Assembly: GCA_963575745.1 (NCBI GenBank)
Contig: CAUYUJ010017840.1
Location: 80,345-144,344, forward strand
From: Prorocentrum cordatum
Lineage: Eukaryota; Sar; Dinophyceae; Prorocentrales; Prorocentraceae
Length of the DNA stretch: 64,000 nt
Direction: 5' to 3'
The notes beneath the pieces are model-generated. The model did not search any database and had not been told where the DNA came from. It saw nothing but the letters and a program-made list of their open reading frames with translations. Below, in pieces: positions 33,699 to 42,399 of the stretch. Each line of letters opens with the position of its first letter. Positions within the stretch are counted from its first letter, which is position 1. Position numbers and translations under genes: made by a program.

Positions 33699-34115
33699 AA
33701 GGGTAGGAGGAGGCGGAGGACGAGGAGGAGGAGGAGGAGGAGGTATAGGAGAGGATGAGGAGGAGGCGGAGGAGGAGGAATAGGAGGAGGAGGAGGAGGA
33801 GGAGGAGGAGGAGGAGGAGGAGGAGGAGGAGGAGGAGGAGGAGGAGGAGGAGGAGGTGGAGAGAGGAGGAGGAGCAGTTGGAGGTGGAGGTGGAGGAGGA
33901 GGAGGAGGAGGAGGAGAGGAAGAGGAGGAGAAGAAGTAGGAGCAGGAGGAGGAGGAGGAGGAGGAGGAGGAGGAGGAGGAGGAGGAGGGAGGAGGAGAGA
34001 GGAGGAGGAGGAGGATGAGGAGGAGGAGGATGAGGAGGAGGAGGAGGAGGAGGGAGGAGGAGGAGGAGGAGGAGGAGGAGGAGGAGGAGGAAGAGGAGGG
34101 GGAAAGGGAGGATTG
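33265..34115. repeat. Giant GGA purine array
   Basis: About 850 bp of plus-strand purines, largely (GGA)n with (GACGAG)n and (GGGGGA)n subdomains. The long minus-strand Pro/Leu/Ser frames and plus Glu/Arg/Gly frames are artefacts. Confidence 0.96.
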
Positions 34116-34119
34116 AGGC

Positions 34120-34690
34120 GCCAGGATGTATATCGACGTTTTTTCCTCCAGCAGGGGCGCCTTTCCATCTGCGGCATAGCCCCATCGACGCCTCGCCCGC
34201 GTCGCCCGCGGGCGCTGCGGGAGGCGGCTGCGGCGCTAGCGCTGCGGTGCCGCCGCGGGGGTGGGTGTGTGGGACAGAACGCAGTCTGCTAAAACTCGGC
34301 GGCGGGCGAGGGGGTGAAATGAGAAGCAGGAGGCCTTTTCAGAAGGCGGCGGGACTTTTCAGAAACCCTCGCTCCTTCTGAAAGGTTTTGCGGGTCTTCG
34401 TGGAAGGCTTAGATATTTTCTCAGAAGGCCTGGGAACTTCCGAGCCTTCTGAGAAGACGCGCGCGCGCCCCTTCTCACTTCCCCCCCGGGCTCGCCGCCG
34501 AAACACATTCCACGAACATGCTACAGCATTGCTTCATGAGTAAACCGCTTGATTGTTCTGGCACTTTTTCAGGTCATCACGTTTGTCGACGGTTGACGAG
34601 ACGGTCAGGAGCAACATCCGGGGGGATAGTCGTGAAACAAATAGTGGCATAAACAGAAGCATGCAGGAATTCCGTCGGTTATCAGAGGTC
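34120..34690. other. Gene-poor; inverted TTCTGAGAAGGC-type motifs
   Basis: Between 34330 and 34475 the motifs TTTTCAGAAGGC, TCCTTCTGAAAGG, TCTCAGAAGGCC and GCCTTCTGAGAAG occur in both orientations and could form small hairpins. No gene seen. Confidence 0.45.
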
Positions 34691-35024
34691 TTGTGGCCTC
34701 GGAGTGCTCTTCAGCAGCTGCCCTCGAACTGCCGCCGGAGACCCCAGTTCTGACCCGAAGGCCAAGCGACGAGGACCACTCGGGGCGGACGAAAGGGGGT
34801 GGGGAAAGAGATCCTCTGGAGGTCACGAAAGGACAGGACAGGGGGGTACGAAATCCGCTGCACGCGGAAGCATCTCACACGCCGTGACCCCAAGGGGTCG
34901 GCGGATTTTGTCATCGGTCCCTCTCCTGGAGGAGGGCCAGCTGAGACACTGGCGGCTCGATGTCTCTGGGGGCGCGGCCCAGGGCCGTTCAAGACCTGTC
35001 TTTGGGTGGACAGGTGTCCCGCTG

Positions 35025-35075
35025 ACCCGCTTTCCGAGGCGGGCCCAGCGGTGGCGACGAGGAGCCTTGAGCCTG
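35025..35075 (+). repeat. Left copy of a repeat flanking the retroelement
   Basis: CCCGCTTTCCGAGGCGGGCC, then CAGCGGTGGCGACGAGGAGCC, is almost identical to 38627-38670 on the far side of the retroelement frame, in direct orientation. Confidence 0.8.
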
Positions 35076-35501
35076 TTTTGGGGGGATTCAGGCAAGTTTA
35101 CTTGCATGGCGTTCGCCCCCTCCCCCCCCCCCTCGCCCCTCTTCAAGCGAATACTAGTGTGCAAGTGCCTTCCGACTCGCGTGATTTCCGCGCCCCCCCC
35201 CCCGGGCTTGCTTCAGGCTCAGCCCCCCCCCCGTCCGTGCAAGTAAACTTGCCAGAGTCTAAAAAACAACAGGTTCCTTCAGGAGGCCCCCAGGAAGGGA
35301 CGACCAGCCCCCTCCTCCTCCTGGTCCTCCTCCTCCTCCTCCTCCTCCTCCTCCTCCTCCTCCCGGACACAGACTCCAGCGACTGAGGGACCAGCCCCGC
35401 AAGGCTGGCGACGGTGGCGCCAGCGCCCACGCCGCGGTCGGGGCAAGGCGGCCGCGCGAGGACGAGGAGCACCAGCCGTTCCTCACGACATCGACGGGGT
35501 C

Positions 35502-38447
35502 GTGCAGGCCCCCGCCACCTCTACGAGCACTACCACTACAAGGGGGGCGCCTCCTGCGCCCGACCAGAAGGAGCTGCCCCGAAGGGCGGGCAGGCGCGGG
35601 CAGCCTGGGCCAAAGCGGGTCGCCTTCATCGTGGGGACGTGCGTCCACGTCCTAGCCATTGAGGAGGGCCTCGACATCTTAGACGGGGACGGCGACAGCT
35701 CCTCCTCGAGTACCTGGGCACGGAGGGCGCTCAGGGGAGCGGACACGCCCCGCCGCCAGCAGCTCGCGCCGTGGCTCCGACGGCTGGGCGGCAGCTCAGC
35801 CTCGAGCACAGCCACGGACGCCACGGAAGAGGCCCCAGAGGCGCAGGGGTGGAGAGCCGCAGATGTGCGGGTGGCCGAAGCCTCTCCCCATGCGCCCCTC
35901 TCGCTGATGCCGCCGACAGGCGGGTGGTCGAAGCCATCAGCGATGAGCTCGTGGAACAGAGAGCCGCAGACGTGCGGGTGGTCGACGCCTCTCTGCACGA
36001 GCGCCCCCAGCTCGGCTCCCCTGACGAGGGGGTGGCCGATGCAGCCCAGCTGGGGAGAGGACTACTGGAGGCCTCGGGCACGGGGCAGAGGGTGGCGCTC
36101 CAAGCCTGGCATGGGCGTCAGCTCAGCCACGACTGCGGCCACTGAGGCCTCGGAGGAGGACCCAATGACGCATGGTAGGAGAGCCGCGGATGCGCGGGTG
36201 GTCGATGCCTCTCCGCATGCGCCCCTCTCGCTGATGCCGCCGACAGGCGGGTGGTCGAAGCCTTCAGCGATGAGCTCGGGGAACGGAGAGCCGCAGACGT
36301 GCGGGTGGTCGACGCCTCTCTGCACGAGCGCCCCCAGCTCGGCTCCCCCGACGGGGGGGTGGCCGACGCAGCCCAGCTGGGGAGAGGAATACTGGGACTC
36401 CCGACCGCGGGGCAAGGGGCGCAAGGCAAAGCCCGACATGGGCCTCAGCTCAGCCTCGAGCATGGCCACAACCGCCTCGGAAGAGGCCCCAGTGGCGCAT
36501 GAGTGGAGAGCCGTGGATGCGCGGGTGGCCGAAGCCTCTCCCCATGCGCCCCTCTCGCTGGTGCCGCCGACAGGCGGGTGGTCGATGCCACCAGCGATGT
36601 GCTCGTGGAGCCGAGAGCCGCAGACGTGCGGGTGGTCGACGCCTCTCGATACGAGCGCCCCCAGCTCGGCTCCCCCGACGGGGGGGTGGCCGAAGCAGCC
36701 CAGCTGGGGAGAGGAACACTGGAGGCCCAGATCTCGAGGAAAGGGGCGCCACGCCAAGCCTGGCATGGTGCTCAGAGGCCTCAACGGCAGCGCCTGGGGC
36801 ATCCTCGTCGACCGCCTGGACGAGATGCCGTTGGGCAAAAACACCATCATGTTGGTGCAGGAGCACTGCCTCACCAGTGACTACGTCGGCGAGATTAGTG
36901 CCAGCGGTGCTGCGGCGGTCCTAGACCTAGAGAAGGCGCTCGAGCAGGCCACAGTGCACTTGCTTTGGGCCGAGGAGCCCAAGCGCCAGTTTCGGTTGCA
37001 GCTTTTGAAGCCTTTAATTTCGATTTGCACGGCCAGGCGCTTTGTTTCCTTCCGCGGCGTGGTGTCGGTGCATTCGACCATCACATTCTCAGCAGCCATT
37101 GCGGGTAGCAGCGGGGGCACGAGATGCCTCAAGCTAGCCATCTTGTCAGTCGTAGACGGGCTGGCGCAGGAGCACCCCGCCAGGCCGATGAAGTTTTTTG
37201 TTGAGGATTTAAGCATTCAGGCCCGAGGTGCGGAGGCGGATGTCTCGGCCTTGAGACTGGAGGTCCAGACCAGTAGCACGCAGCTCGGAGTCGACTCGGC
37301 GGGAGGAGGAGTTGTGTCGCTGCGCACCAGAGGCGATGCCAGGATGGGGAGCGCTAGGCGGCGTAGAGGTGAGTTGTCAAGCATTGGCAAGCAGGGCGCG
37401 CGCACACTTCAAGTTGCGCGCATGGGATTTCTCCCCTCTGTGCTGTATGGGGCGGTTTGCCTCGGAATGGACCCGACGCGGCTCACTCGAGCAAGGGCGC
37501 TCATGGCCTCGGCGCTGGGCGGGAACGCAATCGGTAAGGACCGACTGCTCCGCCTGTGGACGCTGAGATGCGACCCCCTGGTCGAGGCCTGCACGAAGCC
37601 GCTGCTCAAATGGGCGGAGGCTATCTTTGCTGGCGGCCATGAGGAGATCATGGTTGCTGGGTGGCGCAGAGCTGTCGCGGCGGCCGCTGCCGCCAAGCCT
37701 GGGAGCAACCCCTGGAGGCAGATAAAAGGACCCGCTTCAGCCGTCTGGGCCACACTCAGACTCCTCTCGTGGACGTGGCCTGCCTATCATGCGTTCTTCG
37801 ATCACCTCGGGCAACAGTGGGAGTTGCGCAGGGCAGCACCGCAGTGTCTCAAGAAGCTGAGAGGAGCAGCGAGAGCCGCTGTAGCCGAGGACGAGGGCCT
37901 CCAAGGGATTGCGCATCGTGCTGTATCCTCCACCTCGGACTCCCTCCTTTTCCCAGGGCTGCGTAGCCTAGCCTCCGTCCTGCGTGCCGAGCTGTATGCA
38001 CTGCTCAAGTTGCTGAATAGCGCCCACCCGCCTCTGAGGGTAGGGGTAGACTACAGTTCAGTCATTCGAGGCCTCCGTAAAGGCCCCAGCTGGTGCTGCA
38101 GCCCTAGGAGCTCGACGTGCGGGCGAAAGGCTTTCTCTTGCAAGACCAGGCGCGCGTTGGGGCGCAGGCCCTGCCAGGGCAAGATGAGCGTGGATCGTCG
38201 GTGGGGCGTTGAGTTGGGGCGGGGGGTTGGGGAAGGCGTCATCTCTCCAGCCCTCCGCGGTGCGGCCATGGGGCACAAAGTGCACCGCGCGGGCCAGTTT
38301 TCTTTCTGCGATCGGTGCGGTGTGTTCTCGAGCGAGAGAGGGTGGAAGCTCGTGGCTGCCTGCGTGTACCGTCTCTCGCTCCTGCGCCGAGGCAAAAATC
38401 CTTGTGCAGTGAAGGTCTCCCTAGAGCAGAGCCGCGCTCCCTGGTAG
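35502..38447 (+). CDS. Retroelement protein: 109-residue repeats, endonuclease and RT pieces, RNase H-like
   Basis: A 981-codon open frame, the longest non-repetitive one here. It is open from a GTG at 35502; the first in-frame ATG is near 35911, so the start is uncertain. Residues 98-425 are three 109-residue tandem repeats. From about 425, LNGSAWGILVDRLDEMPL and IMLVQEHCL match the beginning of a retroelement AP-endonuclease domain. Most of that domain and the front of the reverse transcriptase are missing. Next come a motif-B-like SAAIAGSSGGTRCLKLAI and a motif-C-like FFVEDLSIQ, where Y/F-x-D-D is expected, then an RT thumb (LGVDSAGGG, GFLPSVLYGAVCLGMDP). After that follow RAELYALLKLLNSAHPPLRV and VDYSSVIRGLRKG (RNase H-like), and GHKVHRAGQFSFCDRCGVFS (C-terminal Cys/His module). 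The layout agrees with dinoflagellate non-LTR elements; catalysis is doubtful. Confidence 0.7.
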   Translation: MQAPATSTSTTTTRGAPPAPDQKELPRRAGRRGQPGPKRVAFIVGTCVHVLAIEEGLDILDGDGDSSSSSTWARRALRGADTPRRQQLAPWLRRLGGSSASSTATDATEEAPEAQGWRAADVRVAEASPHAPLSLMPPTGGWSKPSAMSSWNREPQTCGWSTPLCTSAPSSAPLTRGWPMQPSWGEDYWRPRARGRGWRSKPGMGVSSATTAATEASEEDPMTHGRRAADARVVDASPHAPLSLMPPTGGWSKPSAMSSGNGEPQTCGWSTPLCTSAPSSAPPTGGWPTQPSWGEEYWDSRPRGKGRKAKPDMGLSSASSMATTASEEAPVAHEWRAVDARVAEASPHAPLSLVPPTGGWSMPPAMCSWSREPQTCGWSTPLDTSAPSSAPPTGGWPKQPSWGEEHWRPRSRGKGRHAKPGMVLRGLNGSAWGILVDRLDEMPLGKNTIMLVQEHCLTSDYVGEISASGAAAVLDLEKALEQATVHLLWAEEPKRQFRLQLLKPLISICTARRFVSFRGVVSVHSTITFSAAIAGSSGGTRCLKLAILSVVDGLAQEHPARPMKFFVEDLSIQARGAEADVSALRLEVQTSSTQLGVDSAGGGVVSLRTRGDARMGSARRRRGELSSIGKQGARTLQVARMGFLPSVLYGAVCLGMDPTRLTRARALMASALGGNAIGKDRLLRLWTLRCDPLVEACTKPLLKWAEAIFAGGHEEIMVAGWRRAVAAAAAAKPGSNPWRQIKGPASAVWATLRLLSWTWPAYHAFFDHLGQQWELRRAAPQCLKKLRGAARAAVAEDEGLQGIAHRAVSSTSDSLLFPGLRSLASVLRAELYALLKLLNSAHPPLRVGVDYSSVIRGLRKGPSWCCSPRSSTCGRKAFSCKTRRALGRRPCQGKMSVDRRWGVELGRGVGEGVISPALRGAAMGHKVHRAGQFSFCDRCGVFSSERGWKLVAACVYRLSLLRRGKNPCAVKVSLEQSRAPW
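35793..36773 (+). repeat. Three in-frame 327-bp tandem repeats
   Basis: GCCTCTCC(C/G)CATGCGCCCC begins at 35880, 36207 and 36534, an exact 327-bp period (109 codons) twice over. Each protein unit contains ASPHAPLSLMPPTGGWS, EPQTCGWSTPL, TSAPSSAPPTGGWP and QPSWGEE. It is rich in Pro, Ser and Trp-Gly pairs and follows a Ser-rich acidic linker. The period is a multiple of three and indel-free, so the reading frame has been kept. Confidence 0.95.
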
Positions 38448-38579
38448 AGGGGGGTGCGCGGCGTTCTGGGAGCGCCTGATGGATTGATCGGGAAGGGGCG
38501 GGAGCACCCCGAGGTGGAGTGCCCGCCCATCCGTCTTACATATGGCGAGCTGAGGCGGGGACCGCCAGGCATCGTTCTT

Positions 38580-38700
38580 GCAGCAAAAAACCTCCTCCTC
38601 CTCCTCCTCCTCCTCCTCCCGCTTTCCGAGGCGGGCCCAGCGGTAGCGACGAGGAGCCTCCAGGAGGCCCCGCTGGAAGGGACGCCCAGCGCCCGGGAGG
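38580..38700 (+). repeat. Right flanking repeat with TCC tract
   Basis: A (CTC)n tract at 38593-38620, then the direct copy of 35025-35075 and CCAGGAGGCCCCGCTGGAAG, which resembles 35280-35300. It lies 130-250 bp after the retroelement stop. Confidence 0.7.
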
Positions 38701-38825
38701 GCTGCCGTCGTCTCGACTGCCCCCCCTCCGACCCCCAGGGGTCTTTTATGATGGAAGTTCGACCTCGCTTCCGGCCGGCTGCCTCCGGTTAGATGCTCAA
38801 ATGGCGCTTCTGTGCATCCTTTCGT

Positions 38826-39014
38826 TACTCCAGATTTCGTGATAAAGGGAGGGGGGTCTCATTTCGGGGGGGGGGGGGTCTCTTCCAGGCTATCCTGGAG
38901 GGCCTGGGGGGGGTCTGGGGACGATGTTCTGGAGGGTTCTCCCACGGGGGAGGTCTGAGATGGCTTGTCTGGGAGGGTCCAGACCCCCGTCCTTTTATTA
39001 CGAAATCTGGAGTA
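38826..39014. mobile_element. MITE-like element with 33-bp terminal inverted repeats
   Basis: 38826-38858 (TACTCCAGATTTCGTGATAA...) and 38982-39014 (...TTATTACGAAATCTGGAGTA) are inverted repeats with a few mismatches in 33 bp. They enclose about 120 bp of G-rich sequence without an open frame. Outer ends are TACTCCAG/CTGGAGTA, so a TA target duplication is possible but cannot be separated from the palindrome. Confidence 0.75.
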
Positions 39015-39293
39015 CCGATCTGTTCCGATCCCGACTCCTCGACGATGCGGCCCGACCCGGCGCACGTTCCGATCCGACTTCCCGATTTGAGGTTGATTGA
39101 TCTCGGCGTCACCCCAACATATCAGTACTATGTGTGCGTTGCCACGCAGCACCCCGCAGATGCGGGTGAGAGTGAGGGGTCGGTGGGGGCGTCGGCAGTC
39201 TGCGAGACTCTGGAGAAGCCCGCCGCAGGCGCCAAAGTTTGACACAAATTCTACAACGATCCTGCCGCAGGCGCCGATTTTTGCGTTAAACCA

Positions 39294-39562
39294 ATGTGGG
39301 TAGATCGCGGGTGGGTCGCTGGTGGTTCGCGGATGGGTTGCGGGGTGGGTCGCGGGTGGGTCGCGGGGTGGGTTGCGGATGGGTCGCGGGTGGTTCGCGG
39401 ATTGGTCGCGGGGTGGGTCGCGGGTGGGTCGCGGGTGGGTCGCGGGTGGGTCGCGGGTGGGTTGCGGATGGGTCGCGGGTGGGTCGCGGGGTGGGTCGCG
39501 GGTGGGTCGCGGGGTGGGTCGCGGAGTGGGTCGCGGGGTGGGTTGCGGGCAGGTCGCGGGTG
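39294..39562. repeat. GGGTCGCGGGT minisatellite
   Basis: About 22 copies of an 11-14-bp unit, GTGGGTCGCGG with GATGGGTTGCGG and GTTCGCGG variants. Open frames in all phases are repeat artefacts. Confidence 0.95.
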
Positions 39563-39854
39563 AGACGACGACAACAAATAACTACAACGCAACAAGCAGA
39601 ATCTTCACCACGGATCCCCAATTCGGCCACGCACCCAGGGACAATGAATGATTGTTCGGCTCCCTCACTCTGGTAGTGTATGCGTCGAGGCACGCTTTTC
39701 TGGCCACACCGCTCGGGAAACGATCTACTACAAGATGGGTATACTATCTGTTCGGGTCGGACGCGCGCCTCCCAGGAGCATACGCAGTACCAGTATGTCT
39801 CTGTGCGTCCCATACCGTATACCTCTCCCCCCTCCCTCCCTCCCTTCCTCCACT

Positions 39855-39960
39855 CGAAGAAGGGCAACCGCCATTAACAAAAACACCAACTTTTTGGCGA
39901 GGGTTGCATCCGCGCTGGGCGCCAGTCTCGGTGCCGCCTCCCCCGACATTCCCATGCCCC
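39855..39960 (+). repeat. Local duplication, empty-site copy
   Basis: Matches 40155-40255 in direct orientation 305 bp away (CCGCCATT..AAAAACACC, GCATCCGCGCTGGGCGCCAG, TCTCGG, CCGCCTCCCCCGACATT). Here GACATT (39945-39950) continues directly into CCCATGCCCCCC. Confidence 0.85.
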
Positions 39961-40255
39961 CCCTGCCAGGATCCCGAAGATTTCCTCAGGATTCCTCCGG
40001 ATGTCTCAGATGGTCCTCTTCAAACTCTCAGGATTCCCAAGGATTCCGCTGGGTTTCTCCACATCTCCCAGGGCTCCTCTGGATGCATCAAGCTTCGGCA
40101 GGGTTCCACGGATTTCACAGAAGCCCTGAAATATCCCTCCATCTCCTCCTCCGCCCGATGAAGGACGACCGCCATTCAAAAAAACACCCACGAACTTTTT
40201 AGCGCGTGCTGCATCCGCGCTGGGCGCCAGTCTCGGCGCCGCCTCCCCCGACATT

Positions 40256-40484
40256 CAGAGCCCCGAATCATCAGGGGTAACTCGGGTCAGGGATAACTCG
40301 GGTTCGTTTTTCGGGAATCCGAACCCGAGTTATCCCGGACCCGAGTTACCCCGGATATTTCGGGCGTCCAGAGCCCCGAATCATCAGGGGTAACTCGGGT
40401 CAGGGATAACTCGGGTTCGTTTTTCGGGAATCCAAACCCGAGTTACCACGGACCCGAGTTACCCCGGATAACTCGGGCGTCCAA
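40256..40484. mobile_element. Inserted dimer of a 113-bp palindrome
   Basis: Two direct copies of a 113-bp unit (starting 40256 and 40369). In each, a 33-bp left arm (40274-40306; 40387-40419) and right arm (40320-40352; 40433-40465) are nearly perfect inverted repeats around a 13-bp loop; the outer parts of the unit are also roughly palindromic. The dimer is bracketed by GACATT (40250-40255 and 40485-40490), and CCCATGG(C)CCCCC resumes after it exactly as in the uninterrupted copy at 39945-39960. The right end is CGGGCGTCCA, the terminal motif of the element at 41091-41299. Confidence 0.85.
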
Positions 40485-40744
40485 GACATTCCCATGGCCC
40501 CCCCCCTGCGGCCCACTGCCCCCCCCGCCGCCCCTCGCCGCTCCCCCGGCGCCCCGAGGTGCGGCTGTCCCACGGCGCGCCGCTGCCCCCGTGCGGCGCG
40601 GTGCCCGCCGGCCTCTCGGTGCCCCGCCTTTTTGCGGGCAGGGGCAGCGAGCAAAGCGACGCGAGGATCGGGACAAGATCGGATCGGGAGAACTCCAAAT
40701 CTCTGAGAATCGTCGGGTTTGGAGGATGTATTGGGCGCCGCGGC

Positions 40745-40797
40745 CGCTCCAGAGCGTTCCGGCACGCTCTGAGAGCGCTCCGGGACGCTCTGGAGCG
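40745..40797. repeat. 18-bp-arm hairpin
   Basis: CGCTCCAGAGCGTTCCGG and CCGGGACGCTCTGGAGCG are inverted repeats with one mismatch, separated by 17 bp that also contain CGCTCT motifs. Confidence 0.8.
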
Positions 40798-40841
40798 ATT
40801 TATCCCGATCCTAGCCCTGTTTTAACGATAGGGGGCAGATC

Positions 40842-40890
40842 TGGACGCCCGAAATGGGTACGGAAAGACAGGGTACGATAGGGGGCATAT
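40842..40890 (+). mobile_element. Solo end of the TGGACGCCCG element
   Basis: TGGACGCCCGAAATGGGTAC, then GGAAAGACAGGGTACGAT, matches the left arm of the element at 41091, without its own right arm nearby. Probably a truncated or nested copy. Confidence 0.6.
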
Positions 40891-41090
40891 CTTCGGGGGC
40901 GGAAAGGAGGGGGGTGATGACTGGGGGGGGGGGATATCATGGCGGGGGCCATGGTAGTTCCCCAGATCTCATGGCGCCTCTTCTTGTTTCATTACGTCTC
41001 TGGCCCCCCCCCGCTGGGCCGCGCACAGGCCGCCGGTCATGATTTGCCCCCCCCCTCTTGGACACCCCCCTCTTGGCCGCTCCCGATATC

Positions 41091-41299
41091 TGGACGCCCG
41101 ACATGGGTACTGAAAGAAAGGGTACGATGCCCAACAGCAGTTCCTGTTCATCTTGAACAGGACTCGCTGTCCACGCCGCCGCGGCCCGTGTCAGTTCGAG
41201 ACAGAAGGCCGCCTGCCCAACAGCGGCCGCCGCTGGCTTGGGACAACATTTGTTGTTTGGCATTGTACCCATTTTTTCCGTACCCATTCCGGGCGTCCA
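41091..41299. mobile_element. TGGACGCCCG inverted-repeat element
   Basis: Left arm 41091-41137 (TGGACGCCCGACATGGGTAC, then TGAAAGAAAGGGTACGATGC and CCAACA) pairs with right arm 41253-41299 (...GTACCCATTCCGGGCGTCCA). The interior of about 115 bp has no coding frame. Size and structure suit a non-autonomous DNA element. Confidence 0.7.
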
Positions 41300-41504
41300 A
41301 AGCATAGGGGGGGGCGCATCGACCCCCAATCGCCCATGGATCGCCGATAGGGGCCCGATAGTCCCAACCTGCCCAGGAAGGTGCGGATTCACGATCGGAG
41401 GCCTATCGCCGATCTATCGGCGATGTAGCGCCGATTCCAGGTCGATGCATCCCCCCCTATGCCAGTCCCCCCCCCTATGGTTGCCCCTTAGGAGGGGGGG
41501 ACGC

Positions 41505-41705
41505 CTACGATCCGATTCGATGCGATTCGATTCGCCTGCCGGGGCCGCGATTCCACTTCGACCCGATCCAGCTCTATTCGCCGGCATCGGCCAGGGCCAG
41601 CCAGAAGCGGGGCCCGGCGATTCGATACCGAGCCGATGCGGGGCGATTCGCTGGCGATTTGGTTCGCTCTCGATCCGATTCGATTTTGCGATCCGATCCA
41701 GCGCC
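41505..41705. repeat. CGATTCGAT-rich degenerate repeat
   Basis: CGATTCGAT, GATCCGATTCG and GGCGATTCG variants recur throughout. The last part is partly an inverted version of the first. Confidence 0.6.
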
Positions 41706-41712
41706 GACCTGG

Positions 41713-41883
41713 AAGGGGCCCAGGGACACAAATGAATCAGCACAAGTCCAAGGATTCCCAATCTTTTTGAAGATTTTATGGATTGTCGTCTCTCCCCCCA
41801 CTTCCCAGTGTCTTTTCTTTGTATTCTCCTGGGGGTCGACGATTATACGTGTGTATGTGTCTGTGTCTGTGCCTATTCTTCCC
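41713..41883 (-). mobile_element. AT-rich dispersed element B, copy 3
   Basis: Reverse complement of the copies at 22491 and 48371: AAGGGGCCCAGGGACACAAA is the 3' end and CGTCGACGATTAT..TGTGTCTG..TTCTTCCC the 5' end. Interior shared blocks include CCCACTTCCCA, TGTCTT and GGATTCCC, as reversed forms. Confidence 0.75.
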
Positions 41884-42186
41884 TCGTCAGTCACTTCAGC
41901 AGGGGGCTAAACTTTCCAGCGAGGAGGTCCACTGGCCTCGAGAGGCCCCCCGAGCACCCCCCAGCTGGCCTCGACGGACCCCGCAAAGCTTTCAAGGGCG
42001 ATCTCAACACGCCAGCCCTGGGGCGCGGAGCGCACCAGGGGCGCCGCCGGACGCGGCGCCCGGGTGTGGAGACGGCGTCGGACTATGTTGGGGGGCCTGT
42101 TGAGGCCAGCTGAGATTCTGCGGGGGACCTCAGTGAGGCCAGGCGGGACCACCTGGGGGGGCTGTTCTGTTCGAAGCCTCACCTTA

Positions 42187-42372
42187 TGTTGCTCCCATCG
42201 TACTCAAGGACCACATCCCACACATAATTTCGAGCACCCCGACAAAAGTGTCGAAACAGCGTCGAAACAGTGTCGGACGAGTGTCTCCCAGGGCCCGACG
42301 CGTGAAAGCCTTGAGCTTCGGTACTTCTCTTCTGGTGCTCGAAGTTCCTTCTGGTTATCAAGGCTAAAGCAG
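42187..42372 (-). repeat. Dispersed repeat D, copy 1
   Basis: About 185 bp whose reverse complement matches 63574-63762. Shared blocks include GTCGGGCCCTGGGAGACACT, CACTGTTTCGA, GGATGTGGTCCTT and GATGGGAGCAACATAAG. Confidence 0.88.
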
Positions 42373-42399
42373 GTTGGAACATCTGAAGCCTCGCCGAGG

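Noticed and set aside
33170-34185. Two overlapping minus-strand frames of about 330 codons
   Set aside because: Both read the giant purine array as Pro, Leu and Ser runs. A real gene would not be open in two phases with equal length.
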